Source: Pseudomonadota bacterium
GTDB taxonomy: Bacteria > Pseudomonadota > Gammaproteobacteria > Xanthomonadales > Rhodanobacteraceae
Length of the DNA: 32,796 nucleotides
Direction of reading: 5' to 3'
Assembly (NCBI GenBank): GCA_018240505.1
Contig: JAFEFQ010000240.1
Coordinates: 1-32,796 of the forward strand
Part shown: positions 1 through 7,043 of the stretch, piece after piece
Numbering within the stretch: position 1 is the first letter of the stretch
Layout of the letters: each line of letters opens with the position of its first letter
Notes under the pieces: generated by a model
Databases searched by the model: none
What the model was told of the DNA's origin: nothing
Seen by the model: only the letters and a program-made list of their open reading frames with translations
Position numbers and translations under genes: made by a program

Positions 1-2
1 GC

Positions 3-290
3 GGCAGTGAGGGCGAGGCGGTCGCCGACCCGCGCCGGCAGGTGGCGATCGAATGGCTGCGCGACGGTGCGGCAACGACGCTGGTCGAGGCTGCGCCCGG
101 CGATGGCGCGCTGCCCGAATTGCCGCCGTCGCGCGACGCCGAACCGACCGCGCGCTGGATCGAGCGCGCGCTTGCGGACGAATCGCTGCTGCCGCCGCCG
201 CTGGCGCGGCAGATCGCGACGATCGCGCACATTTGCAAAACGAACAACAACGCGCGCGGGACATCAATCGCGCGCGAAGGTGGTGCCTGA
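3..290 (+). CDS. C-terminal fragment of an unidentified protein (5' end outside window)
   Basis: The frame is open from the window edge and stops at 288-290, giving about 95 residues. Codons are strongly GC-ending up to about base 230. After that they become mixed (an ATT-TGC-AAA-ACG-AAC-AAC-AAC run), so the last 20 or so residues look less like ordinary coding sequence from this genome. The visible protein is rich in Ala, Glu, Arg and Pro, with no signal peptide, membrane segment or motif I recognise. It lies upstream of a nitrate transporter in the same direction, so it may be the end of a nitrate/nitrite assimilation gene, but nothing in the residues shows that. An internal ATG at 42 could start a short ORF, but the open frame to its left makes truncation by the window edge more likely. 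Confidence 0.5.
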   Translation, partial: GSEGEAVADPRRQVAIEWLRDGAATTLVEAAPGDGALPELPPSRDAEPTARWIERALADESLLPPPLARQIATIAHICKTNNNARGTSIAREGGA

Positions 291-474
291 CTCACGCCGC
301 GACTTCGGCTCGGCCGCCTGCGCGAAGGCCGCAGGCCAAGCGCGGTCGCCACCGCGCACCGCAGCTGTCGACTTCGCCGTGCAAGGCAGCATCGAAGGGA
401 CCGCCGCATGCGGACGGATCCCGACATGGGGAGGGCAGAGCCGCGCTGTTCGCGGTGGGCCTTCGGAGCGTGTG

Positions 475-1836
475 ATGAACGTACCAATTGCTTTCGCGCG
501 AGGCGCGCGAAATAACCTACTTGCAACCCTCAAGAGCGGCGACTGGCGCGCGCTGCTCGCGAGTTTTCTCTACTTCGACACCGGCTTCACGGTCTGGGTG
601 ATGTACGGCCCGCTGGCGCCGGCAATCGCCAGGGACTACGCGCTCAACGATGCGCAGAAGGGCTTTCTCGTCGCGGTGCCGGTGCTGGCCGCGGCGATCC
701 TGCGCGTCACCTTCGGCAACCTGTACCAGGCCATCGACGGCAGGCGCCTGGCCCTGCTCGGCATCGCCCTGTCGGCGATTGCACCGGCGGTGCTGCTGCT
801 GATGCCGGGCGCACCGTCGCTGCCGCTGCTGCTCGTGCTCGGCGTGCTGCTCGGCATGGGCGGGGCGAGCTTCGCGGTCGCACTGCCGATGGCCGGCAGC
901 AACTATCCGCGCGAGGTGCAGGGCCTCGTGCTCGGTCTCGCCGCCGCGGGCAACATCGGCGCGGTGCTCGACGGCTTCCTGTTCCCGAGCCTCGCCGAGC
1001 ACTTCGGCTGGCAGCGCGCGACCGCGGCCTCGCTGCCGCTGCTCGCGCTGACCGCCGCGGCCGTGATGGCGTGGTCGCGCGACCGCGCACCGAAATCGGG
1101 CGATGCGCGCGCGGCCGTGTTCGCGTTCGCGGCCAGCCTCGGGTTCCTCATCGTCCTCGTGCTCGCGGTCAACGCGGGACTGTTCGGCCTCGGCGGCAAG
1201 ACCGGCCTGATGCTGCTGCCCGTGCTCGGCGCGCTGCTCGCGATCGCCGTGTTGCCTTCACGCTACCGTGCGGTCTTCGCCGAACGCGACACCTGGGCGA
1301 TGATGCTGATCTACTCGATCACGTTCGGCGGTTTCGTCGGCATGTCGTCCTACGTCGTGCTGCTGCTGACCAGCCTGTACGCCATGAGCAAGATCGATGC
1401 CGGCCTGTGCATGGCGGCGCTCGCGTTCACCGGCGCGATGCTGCGGCCGCTCGGCGGCGCGTTCGCCGACCGCATCAGCGGCGTGCGCGCACTCGGTGTA
1501 TTGCTTCCGCTGATTGCGCTCACTGACCTCGCCTTCGCGCTGTGGCAACCGCCGCTCGCCGGCGGCATCGCCCTGCTGTTCGTGCTGTACCTGTGCTTCG
1601 GCCTCGGCAACGGCGCGACGTTCCAGCTCGTGCCGCTGCGCTGGCCGGACAAGACCGGCGTCATGTCCGGCGTGATCGGCGCGGCCGGCGGCATCGGCGG
1701 TTTCTACCTGCCGGTCGTGCTCGGCATCGCGCGCGACACCAGCGGCAACTACGGCTCGGGATTCCTGTTCCTCGCGGCGGTCGCGGCGCTGGCCTGCGTC
1801 TCGCTGTTGCTGCTGCGCGCGCGTTGGCGGATCTAG
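475..1836 (+). CDS. narK: NarK/NasA-type nitrate/nitrite transporter (MFS, NNP family)
   Basis: This is a 453-residue inner-membrane transporter of the major facilitator superfamily that moves nitrate and/or nitrite. The frame runs further upstream, but the ATG at 475 is preceded by GGAG at 465-468 and begins the first recognisable part of the protein. About twelve hydrophobic segments are visible. Both family arginines that line the anion site in NarK are present: one in ILRVTFG (residue 77) and one in MLRPLGG (residue 324). The two Gly-rich nitrate signatures are also seen: AAGNIG near residue 159 and GAAGGIGGF from residue 402. The length is typical of the NNP family. The siroheme synthase gene 3.6 kb downstream fits assimilatory nitrate/nitrite metabolism. 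Whether it is a symporter or antiporter, and its preference for nitrate over nitrite, cannot be read from sequence alone. Confidence 0.9.
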   Translation: MNVPIAFARGARNNLLATLKSGDWRALLASFLYFDTGFTVWVMYGPLAPAIARDYALNDAQKGFLVAVPVLAAAILRVTFGNLYQAIDGRRLALLGIALSAIAPAVLLLMPGAPSLPLLLVLGVLLGMGGASFAVALPMAGSNYPREVQGLVLGLAAAGNIGAVLDGFLFPSLAEHFGWQRATAASLPLLALTAAAVMAWSRDRAPKSGDARAAVFAFAASLGFLIVLVLAVNAGLFGLGGKTGLMLLPVLGALLAIAVLPSRYRAVFAERDTWAMMLIYSITFGGFVGMSSYVVLLLTSLYAMSKIDAGLCMAALAFTGAMLRPLGGAFADRISGVRALGVLLPLIALTDLAFALWQPPLAGGIALLFVLYLCFGLGNGATFQLVPLRWPDKTGVMSGVIGAAGGIGGFYLPVVLGIARDTSGNYGSGFLFLAAVAALACVSLLLLRARWRI

Positions 1837-1974
1837 GCGCAGCCGCGCGCGAGAGTGGTTGGCTCATCGGTTGGCTTGCGCGGATGCTTCGGGGAAGTCT
1901 GGCGCATGACGCGCCTTCCGCGGCGATGGTTCATAATGCACGAGGTAGTGGCAACACGGTTGAAGGGGTGCGCC

Positions 1975-2361
1975 ATGCAATACGATCAGTCGTGGATGGG
2001 TTTCGGGATCGTCGGCGGGATTCAGGCTGGCCTGATTTCCGCTGCGGCGGGGTTGCTGCTGTTCTTCGTTTTCCACTGGCTCGGTCGGCGCAACGGCTGG
2101 AGCTGGGGTCGGCAGATCGGCTGGTCGTTCCTGTTGACGACCGTGCTGACCGCCGGAAGCGACCTGTGGAACTTGTTCTATTTCAACTACGGCAAGGTGC
2201 AGTCGCTGCAGTTGCTGAAGGTGAAGCTGGCCGAGGTGCACGACCCGGACCACATTGGTCTGCGCGCACTGTGCGAACTGCTCGGCGTCGCGCTGGGCAT
2301 CTACGTGGGCTGGGCAATCGCCAGTGGCGACTGGCGCCGCCGTTTCGGTAAACGCAAATAG
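1975..2361 (+). CDS. small integral membrane protein of unknown function
   Basis: The predicted protein has 128 residues. The frame is open from about 1855, but the ATG at 1975 has a GGGG-type ribosome site at 1965-1968 and good spacing, so that start is chosen. Three hydrophobic stretches are visible: about residues 10-33 (rich in Gly, Leu and Phe), about 46-66, and about 100-118. They are separated by a basic Arg-Arg-Asn loop and a charged Lys/Glu/His/Asp loop. The tail is strongly basic (RRRFGKRK), which suggests a cytoplasmic C-terminus. No enzymatic motif is visible and I do not recognise the family. A CATAAT box at 1933-1938 could serve as a -10 element. The following non-coding stretch suggests it is transcribed alone or at the end of the nitrate transporter transcript. 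Confidence 0.7.
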   Translation: MQYDQSWMGFGIVGGIQAGLISAAAGLLLFFVFHWLGRRNGWSWGRQIGWSFLLTTVLTAGSDLWNLFYFNYGKVQSLQLLKVKLAEVHDPDHIGLRALCELLGVALGIYVGWAIASGDWRRRFGKRK

Positions 2362-2591
2362 TTCCTCAGTGCAACGGCACGCGGTGCGCGAACATCGACG
2401 GCCCCAATGCTTTCGTGGCGTACGCAAAAGCAAAGGTGATCCAAAGGTGATCCTCAAGGACTGTTTGATTTTTCGCTTTTCTTCGCCTTCGCCTTGGGAA
2501 AAGCTCCGACAAGCACGGTTTAAGCGCAGAATCGAATCGACGCGCCTCGTACCCGGCACCTAGCCTGCGAGCGTCGCCAGTGCCGCGTGAA
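2362..2591. other. non-coding stretch with an 11-base tandem repeat
   Basis: No credible gene is seen between the small membrane gene and the transporter remnant. The unit CAAAGGTGATC occurs twice in perfect tandem at 2431-2441 and 2442-2452. It is followed by a T-rich, lower-GC stretch (about 2465-2490) unlike the surrounding coding DNA. Open frames on the minus strand across this stretch show no conserved motif and have Arg/Ala-rich compositions typical of chance GC-rich frames. Confidence 0.5.
2431..2452. repeat. perfect two-copy tandem repeat, 11-base unit
   Basis: Two head-to-tail copies of CAAAGGTGATC lie at 2431-2441 and 2442-2452, in the non-coding stretch before the nitrate-transporter remnant. 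Two copies are too few for a satellite or CRISPR. It may be a paired binding site or a replication-slippage product. Confidence 0.7.
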
Positions 2592-2746
2592 GGTCGCGCT
2601 CGGCATCGCGCAACACCAGCGGCAACTACGGCTCGGGATTCCTGTTCCACGCGGCCATCGCGGCACTGGCCTGCATCTCGCTGTTGCTGCAGCCACGCGG
2701 GGAAGTGAAAACGATGCCAAACGAACCCGTCGTCGCCGCGGAATGA
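2592..2746 (+). pseudogene. 3' remnant of a second NarK-type nitrate transporter (truncated, frameshifted)
   Basis: Bases 2592-2700 align with the last part of the intact transporter gene (1723-1815). Bases 2613-2648 are identical to 1736-1771, a run of 36 bases. Translated from 2612 in this frame, the remnant reads NTSGNYGSGF followed by a hydrophobic helix resembling the last transmembrane segment of the intact protein, then a divergent tail ending at TGA 2744-2746. Upstream of 2612 the homology continues in another frame (VALGIA). Relative to the intact gene, the remnant lacks two bases in the GCGCGCGAC stretch, so the frame is broken. Nothing corresponding to the first 90% of the transporter is present. 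Because the tail differs from the intact gene, this looks like the end of a paralogue (a former narK1-narK2 pair) rather than a fresh copy of the intact gene. Confidence 0.75.
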
Positions 2747-2906
2747 CCACACTGTCGGCTGGCGCGACGAATGGCCACGGATCGCAGTCCAGAGGACCGC
2801 CATCCTCGATCGGGCGCGAGCAGTCGCAAATGTGCGTTGCATCACATATTCATTCGGCGCATGATCGCCGCGCCACAGCGGTTCGGATCGTCGGTCGGGA
2901 GGGACC

Positions 2907-4322
2907 ATGGTCTTCAATTCGCTTACCTTCGTCGTGTTCTTCGCCTGCGTGCTGGTGTTGCACAACCTGCCGCTGTCGTGGACGACGAAGAAGATCAACC
3001 TGCTGATCGCGAGCTATCTTTTCTATTCGGCGTGGAACCCGCCGTTCGTGATCCTGTTGTGGGTGTCGACCGTCGTCGACTGGTACGCCGCGCAGGGTCT
3101 GGTCAAGGCGCGGCGCGAAAGCGCGCGCCATGCCTGGATGCTGCTCTCGGTCGTCGCCAACCTCGGCCTGCTCGGCTACTTCAAGTACGGCCAGTTCCTG
3201 GTCGACAACTTCGGCGCGCTGATGGGCACGCTCGGCATCGCCTGGCAGCCGGCGCACTACGACATCGTGCTGCCGGTCGGCATCTCGTTCTACACGTTCG
3301 CGACGATGTCGTACACGCTCGACGTCTATCTGCGCCGCGCCCAGCCTGCGAACAACCTGCTCGACTATGCGCTGTTCGTGACGTTTTTCCCGCATCTCGT
3401 CGCCGGGCCGATCATGCGCCCGACCGAACTCGTGCCGCAGTTCGAGCAGCCGCGCAAGGCGAGCGCCGACCAGCTGCGCTTCGGCCTCGCGCTGATGACG
3501 CTGGGCCTGTTCAACAAGATCGTGATCGCCGACAGCTTTCTCTCGCGCGTCGCCGAGCGCGTCTACGACGGCGACAAGATTCCCGGCATGCTCGATGCGT
3601 GGGCGGCGACGCTCGCGTTCAGCGGCCAGATCTTCTGCGACTTCGCCGGCTATTCGACCACGGCGATCGGCGCCGCGCTCTGCCTCGGCTTCGCCATGCC
3701 GGACAACTTCCGTTTTCCGTACGCGGCGATCGGGTTCTCCGATTTCTGGCGGCGCTGGCACATCACACTGTCGTCGTGGCTGCGCGATTACCTGTACATC
3801 CCGCTCGGCGGCAACCGCCACGGCGAACGCCGCACCTATGCCGCGCTGATGGCGACGATGCTGCTCGGCGGCCTCTGGCACGGCGCGAGCTGGACCTTCG
3901 TCGTCTGGGGCGGATTGCACGGGCTCTACCTCGCCGTCGAGCGCCTCGTGCGCACCCGTTTTGCCGCCTACCGTCCCGGCCCGGCGATGCTCGTGGCGCT
4001 GGGCCTGCTCACGTTCGCGCTGGTCAACATCACCTGGGTGTTCTTCCGCGCCAGGACCTTCGACAAGGCCTGGAGCGTGCTGCGCGGCATGCTTGGCACG
4101 AACACGGCGAGCAGACCGATCCTGCCGATGTTCGGCCTGCTCACCGTCGCCGTGATCGTCGGCGGCATGGTGCTCACGCACTGGTACATGCGCGGCCGCA
4201 CGCTCGAGTCCGTCGTCGCGCGCGCACATCCGGCCGCGGTGTGCGCGGTGTGGGCGCTGCTCGCGTTCGCGATCGTCATCGCGCAGGGATCCGGCGCCGC
4301 GTTCATCTACTTCCAGTTCTGA
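2907..4322 (+). CDS. MBOAT-family membrane O-acyltransferase (AlgI-like)
   Basis: This 471-residue polytopic membrane protein belongs to the membrane-bound O-acyltransferase family. These enzymes pass an acyl (commonly acetyl) group across the membrane to an extracytoplasmic polymer or acceptor. A strong ribosome site, GGGAGGG at 2897-2903, fixes the start. Family hallmarks are PVGISFYTF, FFPHLVAGPI, the DFWRRWHITLSSWLRDYLY block (its His is residue 285) and the catalytic-type His in GLWHGASW (residue 325). About ten to twelve hydrophobic helices are visible, and the length matches AlgI and PatA-like proteins. The next gene starts 7 bases after the stop and encodes an anchored SGNH-like protein, the usual partner of such transporters. 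No polysaccharide synthase or export gene is in the window, so the acceptor is unknown. Alginate acetylation is not implied. Confidence 0.92.
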   Translation: MVFNSLTFVVFFACVLVLHNLPLSWTTKKINLLIASYLFYSAWNPPFVILLWVSTVVDWYAAQGLVKARRESARHAWMLLSVVANLGLLGYFKYGQFLVDNFGALMGTLGIAWQPAHYDIVLPVGISFYTFATMSYTLDVYLRRAQPANNLLDYALFVTFFPHLVAGPIMRPTELVPQFEQPRKASADQLRFGLALMTLGLFNKIVIADSFLSRVAERVYDGDKIPGMLDAWAATLAFSGQIFCDFAGYSTTAIGAALCLGFAMPDNFRFPYAAIGFSDFWRRWHITLSSWLRDYLYIPLGGNRHGERRTYAALMATMLLGGLWHGASWTFVVWGGLHGLYLAVERLVRTRFAAYRPGPAMLVALGLLTFALVNITWVFFRARTFDKAWSVLRGMLGTNTASRPILPMFGLLTVAVIVGGMVLTHWYMRGRTLESVVARAHPAAVCAVWALLAFAIVIAQGSGAAFIYFQF

Positions 4323-4329
4323 GGTGCGC

Positions 4330-5475
4330 ATGAGCCTCGACTCGCGAACCCAAATCGACGGCGCCGACCGCTATGCGCGCCAGACCGCCGCCGACCGGCC
4401 TGGCGTGGCGCAGCCCGTGCCCGTGCGGCCGCTGCCGGCGCAGCCGTGGAACCGGATTCTGCCGTTCGCCATCGTCCTGTTCGCATTGCTGCTCGCGGCC
4501 TGGGAATGGCACTGGCGCGCGTTCGGCGCGACGCCGGGCATTCGCAATACCGACGGCCTGTGGGCGATCCAGCGCCGCCGCATCGACCACGGCGAAGGCA
4601 ACGCGACCGTGCTGACCGGCGCGTCGCGCGTGTATTTCGACGTGCAATTGCCGGTGTGGGAGAAGCTCGCCGGCACGCGACCGATCCAGCTCGCCTACGA
4701 AGGCACGACGCCGCTCGTGTATCTGGACGATCTCGCCGCCGATGCAAATTTCACCGGGCGCGTGCTGATCGGCGTGGCACCGGACGTGTTCTTCACCGGC
4801 TTCGCCTACCGCGGCACGGCGGCGAAGTACACGCACAAGGAGTCGCCGTCGCAACGCATCGGCCAGTGGCTGTCGATGCGTTTCATCGAGCCGTATTTCG
4901 CGTTCTACGATCCCGACTACGCGCTCGAGACCGTGCTCGCGCGCCAGGCGTGGCCGCAACGTCCCGGCCGGCCGGATCGGCTCGACGTGCGCAAGCTCGC
5001 ACAGACCGCCGCGGACCGCGACACGCACCTGTGGGGCAAGGTCGACACCGACCCGGCGTATCGCGCGCTCGCACGCAGCATCTGGCATCAGGAATTCCAG
5101 CCGTCCGAAGACGATCCGCCGCCGGAGAAGCTCAAGCAGATGATCGCGGATGAAATCGCCCGCGCGGCGAAGGACGTGGCGGCGCTGCGCGCACGCGGCG
5201 TGCAGGTGCTGTTCGTGCGCCCGCCCAGCGACGGCGAATATCTGGAATTCGAGAACAAGCTGTTCCCGCGCGCTCAGACCTGGGACGCGCTGCTCGCGGC
5301 GACCGGCGCACCGGGCATCCATTTCCAGGACTACCCCGAGCTCAACCAGAACTGGAACCTTCCGGAATGGTCGCATCTGGCGCAGGCCGACGCCGAGTGT
5401 TACACGGCCGCGTTGTACACGATCATCGAACGCGATTTCTGGCCGAAGCACGACCCGCGCCAGACCAAGCGCTAG
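4330..5475 (+). CDS. membrane-anchored SGNH-like acyltransferase partner
   Basis: The protein has 381 residues. It has a Pro/Arg-rich cytoplasmic N-terminus, one membrane anchor at about residues 40-59 and a large extracytoplasmic domain. The domain begins with TGASRVYFD, in which Ser 99 takes the place of the GDS serine of SGNH/GDSL enzymes. Near the end it has a DYPE segment (Asp 334) and WSHL (His 349), an arrangement resembling the closing Asp-x-x-His block. The start is the ATG at 4330; a GTG at 4324 is in frame but closer to the upstream stop. It follows the MBOAT gene closely and is probably translated with it. By analogy with AlgJ/AlgX- and PatB-type partners, it is inferred to accept the acyl group outside the membrane and transfer it to the final substrate. 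The catalytic assignment is from pattern only. Confidence 0.7.
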   Translation: MSLDSRTQIDGADRYARQTAADRPGVAQPVPVRPLPAQPWNRILPFAIVLFALLLAAWEWHWRAFGATPGIRNTDGLWAIQRRRIDHGEGNATVLTGASRVYFDVQLPVWEKLAGTRPIQLAYEGTTPLVYLDDLAADANFTGRVLIGVAPDVFFTGFAYRGTAAKYTHKESPSQRIGQWLSMRFIEPYFAFYDPDYALETVLARQAWPQRPGRPDRLDVRKLAQTAADRDTHLWGKVDTDPAYRALARSIWHQEFQPSEDDPPPEKLKQMIADEIARAAKDVAALRARGVQVLFVRPPSDGEYLEFENKLFPRAQTWDALLAATGAPGIHFQDYPELNQNWNLPEWSHLAQADAECYTAALYTIIERDFWPKHDPRQTKR

Positions 5476-5492
5476 ATCGCGCCGACGCCACG

Positions 5493-6926
5493 CTATCGAT
5501 CGAGAGGCGCCGCGGCGAACCAGTGGTTCTGCGCCGCCAGCGCGGCGACCGCGCCGACGATCAGCAGGGCGGGCGCATGCACCCGGTGCATCTGCACGCG
5601 CTCGACGAGCTCGGCCAGCGTGCCGAGCACGACGCGCTGTTCGGGTCGCGTGCCGTTCTCGACGATCGCGAATGGCGTGGCCGCGGGCCAGCCCTCGGCG
5701 AGCAGACGCTCGCGCAGCGGTTCGGCTTCGGCCACGCCCATGTAGACCGACAACGTTTCGCCGTGCGCGGTCAGCGCGTCCGCGTCGCCTTCGCTGCGCC
5801 GGCGATGCGCGGTGGCGAAGCGCACGCTCTGCGCATGGTCGCGATGGGTCAGCGGAATGCCGGCGTAGGCGGCGCAGGCGATCGCCGCGGTGATGCCGGG
5901 CACGATCGAATAGCGGATGCCGTGTTCGCGCAGGTATTCGATCTCCTCGCCGCCGCGGCCGAAGATGAAGGCATCGCCGCCCTTCACGCGCACGACGCGC
6001 CGGCCCTTGCGCGCCTCGGCGAGCATCAGCTCGTTGATCCGCGCCTGCGGCGTGTGGTGCTTGCCGACGATCTTGCCGACGTCGATGCGTTCGGCGTCGC
6101 GCCGCGCGAGGTCGAGCACCTCGGCGCTGACCAGGCGGTCGTGCAGGATCACGTCGGCTTCGTTGAGCGCGCGCAGCGCGTTGAGCGTGATCAGGCCAGG
6201 GTCGCCCGGGCCGGCGCCGATCAGCGTGACGGAACCGTGCTCCGGCAGCGGTTGCGCTTCGAGACTCGCGTGCTGCGACTTGTCGCCTGTCGATGCAAAT
6301 CCATTCAATTCCGCGTCAAGCGCCGCCTGCGCCTCCTCGAAACGCTGCGCGGCGGCGAGGCGCATGACCGGCCCGCGCAGCAGGGTTTCGTAGAACCGCC
6401 GCCGCGCCGGCAGAGCGGCGTAGCGCGCGCGAATGCGCGCACGCGCACGTTCGAGCAACGCGGCGAGCGTGCCCCAGCTGTGGTCGAACAGCGTTTCGAT
6501 GCGCTCGCGCGCGAGCCGCGCGAGCATCGGCGCGGCGCCGCCAGTGGACACCGCGATCATCAACGGCGAGCGGTCGACGATCGACGGCACCTGGAACGTG
6601 CACAGCGGCGGATCGTCGACGACGTTGACGAAGATGCGCCGTGCCGTCGCCGCCGCAGCGACGCGCGCGTTCAAGGCCCGATCATTCGTCGCGGCGACAG
6701 CGAGCCAGCAAGCGTCGAGCTGTTCCTCACCGAACGTATCGGCGCGACGCTGCACCTTGCCAGCCTCGATCCACCTGCCGAACAGGCTCGTCAGTTCGGC
6801 CGCGACGACATCGACTTGCGCGCCCGCGCCGAGCAGCAACGCGGCCTTGCGCTCGGCAACGGTACCGCCGCCGACGATCAGTACGCGGCGACCGGACAGG
6901 TCGGCGAACAACGGAAACAGATGCAT
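5493..6926 (-). CDS. cysG: siroheme synthase CysG (dehydrogenase/ferrochelatase + uroporphyrinogen-III methyltransferase)
   Basis: This 477-residue trifunctional enzyme converts uroporphyrinogen III through precorrin-2 and sirohydrochlorin to siroheme, the cofactor of nitrite and sulfite reductases. The N-terminal domain has the NAD-binding [17 protein letters not shown] (from residue 19) and NVVDDP. It is followed by [15 protein letters not shown], the dimerisation region. The methyltransferase half carries GAGPGDPGL (about 237-245), [15 protein letters not shown] and [21 protein letters not shown]. The start at 6926 (MHLFPLF) is preferred over an in-frame upstream start at 7025, because the extra 33 residues would be coded across the terminator hairpin and do not belong to the family. 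It converges on the SGNH gene with 17 bases between the stops. Its presence beside a nitrate transporter supports assimilatory nitrite reduction. Confidence 0.95.
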   Translation of the reverse strand: MHLFPLFADLSGRRVLIVGGGTVAERKAALLLGAGAQVDVVAAELTSLFGRWIEAGKVQRRADTFGEEQLDACWLAVAATNDRALNARVAAAATARRIFVNVVDDPPLCTFQVPSIVDRSPLMIAVSTGGAAPMLARLARERIETLFDHSWGTLAALLERARARIRARYAALPARRRFYETLLRGPVMRLAAAQRFEEAQAALDAELNGFASTGDKSQHASLEAQPLPEHGSVTLIGAGPGDPGLITLNALRALNEADVILHDRLVSAEVLDLARRDAERIDVGKIVGKHHTPQARINELMLAEARKGRRVVRVKGGDAFIFGRGGEEIEYLREHGIRYSIVPGITAAIACAAYAGIPLTHRDHAQSVRFATAHRRRSEGDADALTAHGETLSVYMGVAEAEPLRERLLAEGWPAATPFAIVENGTRPEQRVVLGTLAELVERVQMHRVHAPALLIVGAVAALAAQNHWFAAAPLDR

Positions 6927-6990
6927 GGCGCTCTCGTTCAGGATCGACGCGCATTTTCGCGCGCGCCGACCGGCTTGGACATCCCCGAAC

Positions 6991-7020
6991 GAAAACGGCC
7001 CGGTTGTCCGGGCCGTTTTC
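6991..7020. terminator. Rho-independent terminator, perfect stem, usable in both directions
   Basis: A 13-base perfect inverted repeat (arms 6991-7003 and 7008-7020) encloses a four-base TTGT loop. The stem core is ACGGCCCGG. Each arm ends in a run of four T (or A), so a U-tract follows the stem on either strand. It lies 23 bases beyond the stop of the efflux permease on the minus strand and upstream of cysG, and so would separate the efflux operon from cysG. Confidence 0.9.
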
Positions 7021-7043
7021 TTCACTGACTACACCACACCGGC

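Noticed and set aside
2366..2998. Minus-strand frame of about 210 codons across the gap and the transporter remnant
   Set aside because: It overlaps the plus-strand transporter homology and the MBOAT ribosome site, and no motif or codon bias supports coding.
5367..7028. Long plus-strand open frame opposite cysG
   Set aside because: It covers a complete three-domain CysG in the opposite strand and would begin inside the SGNH gene.
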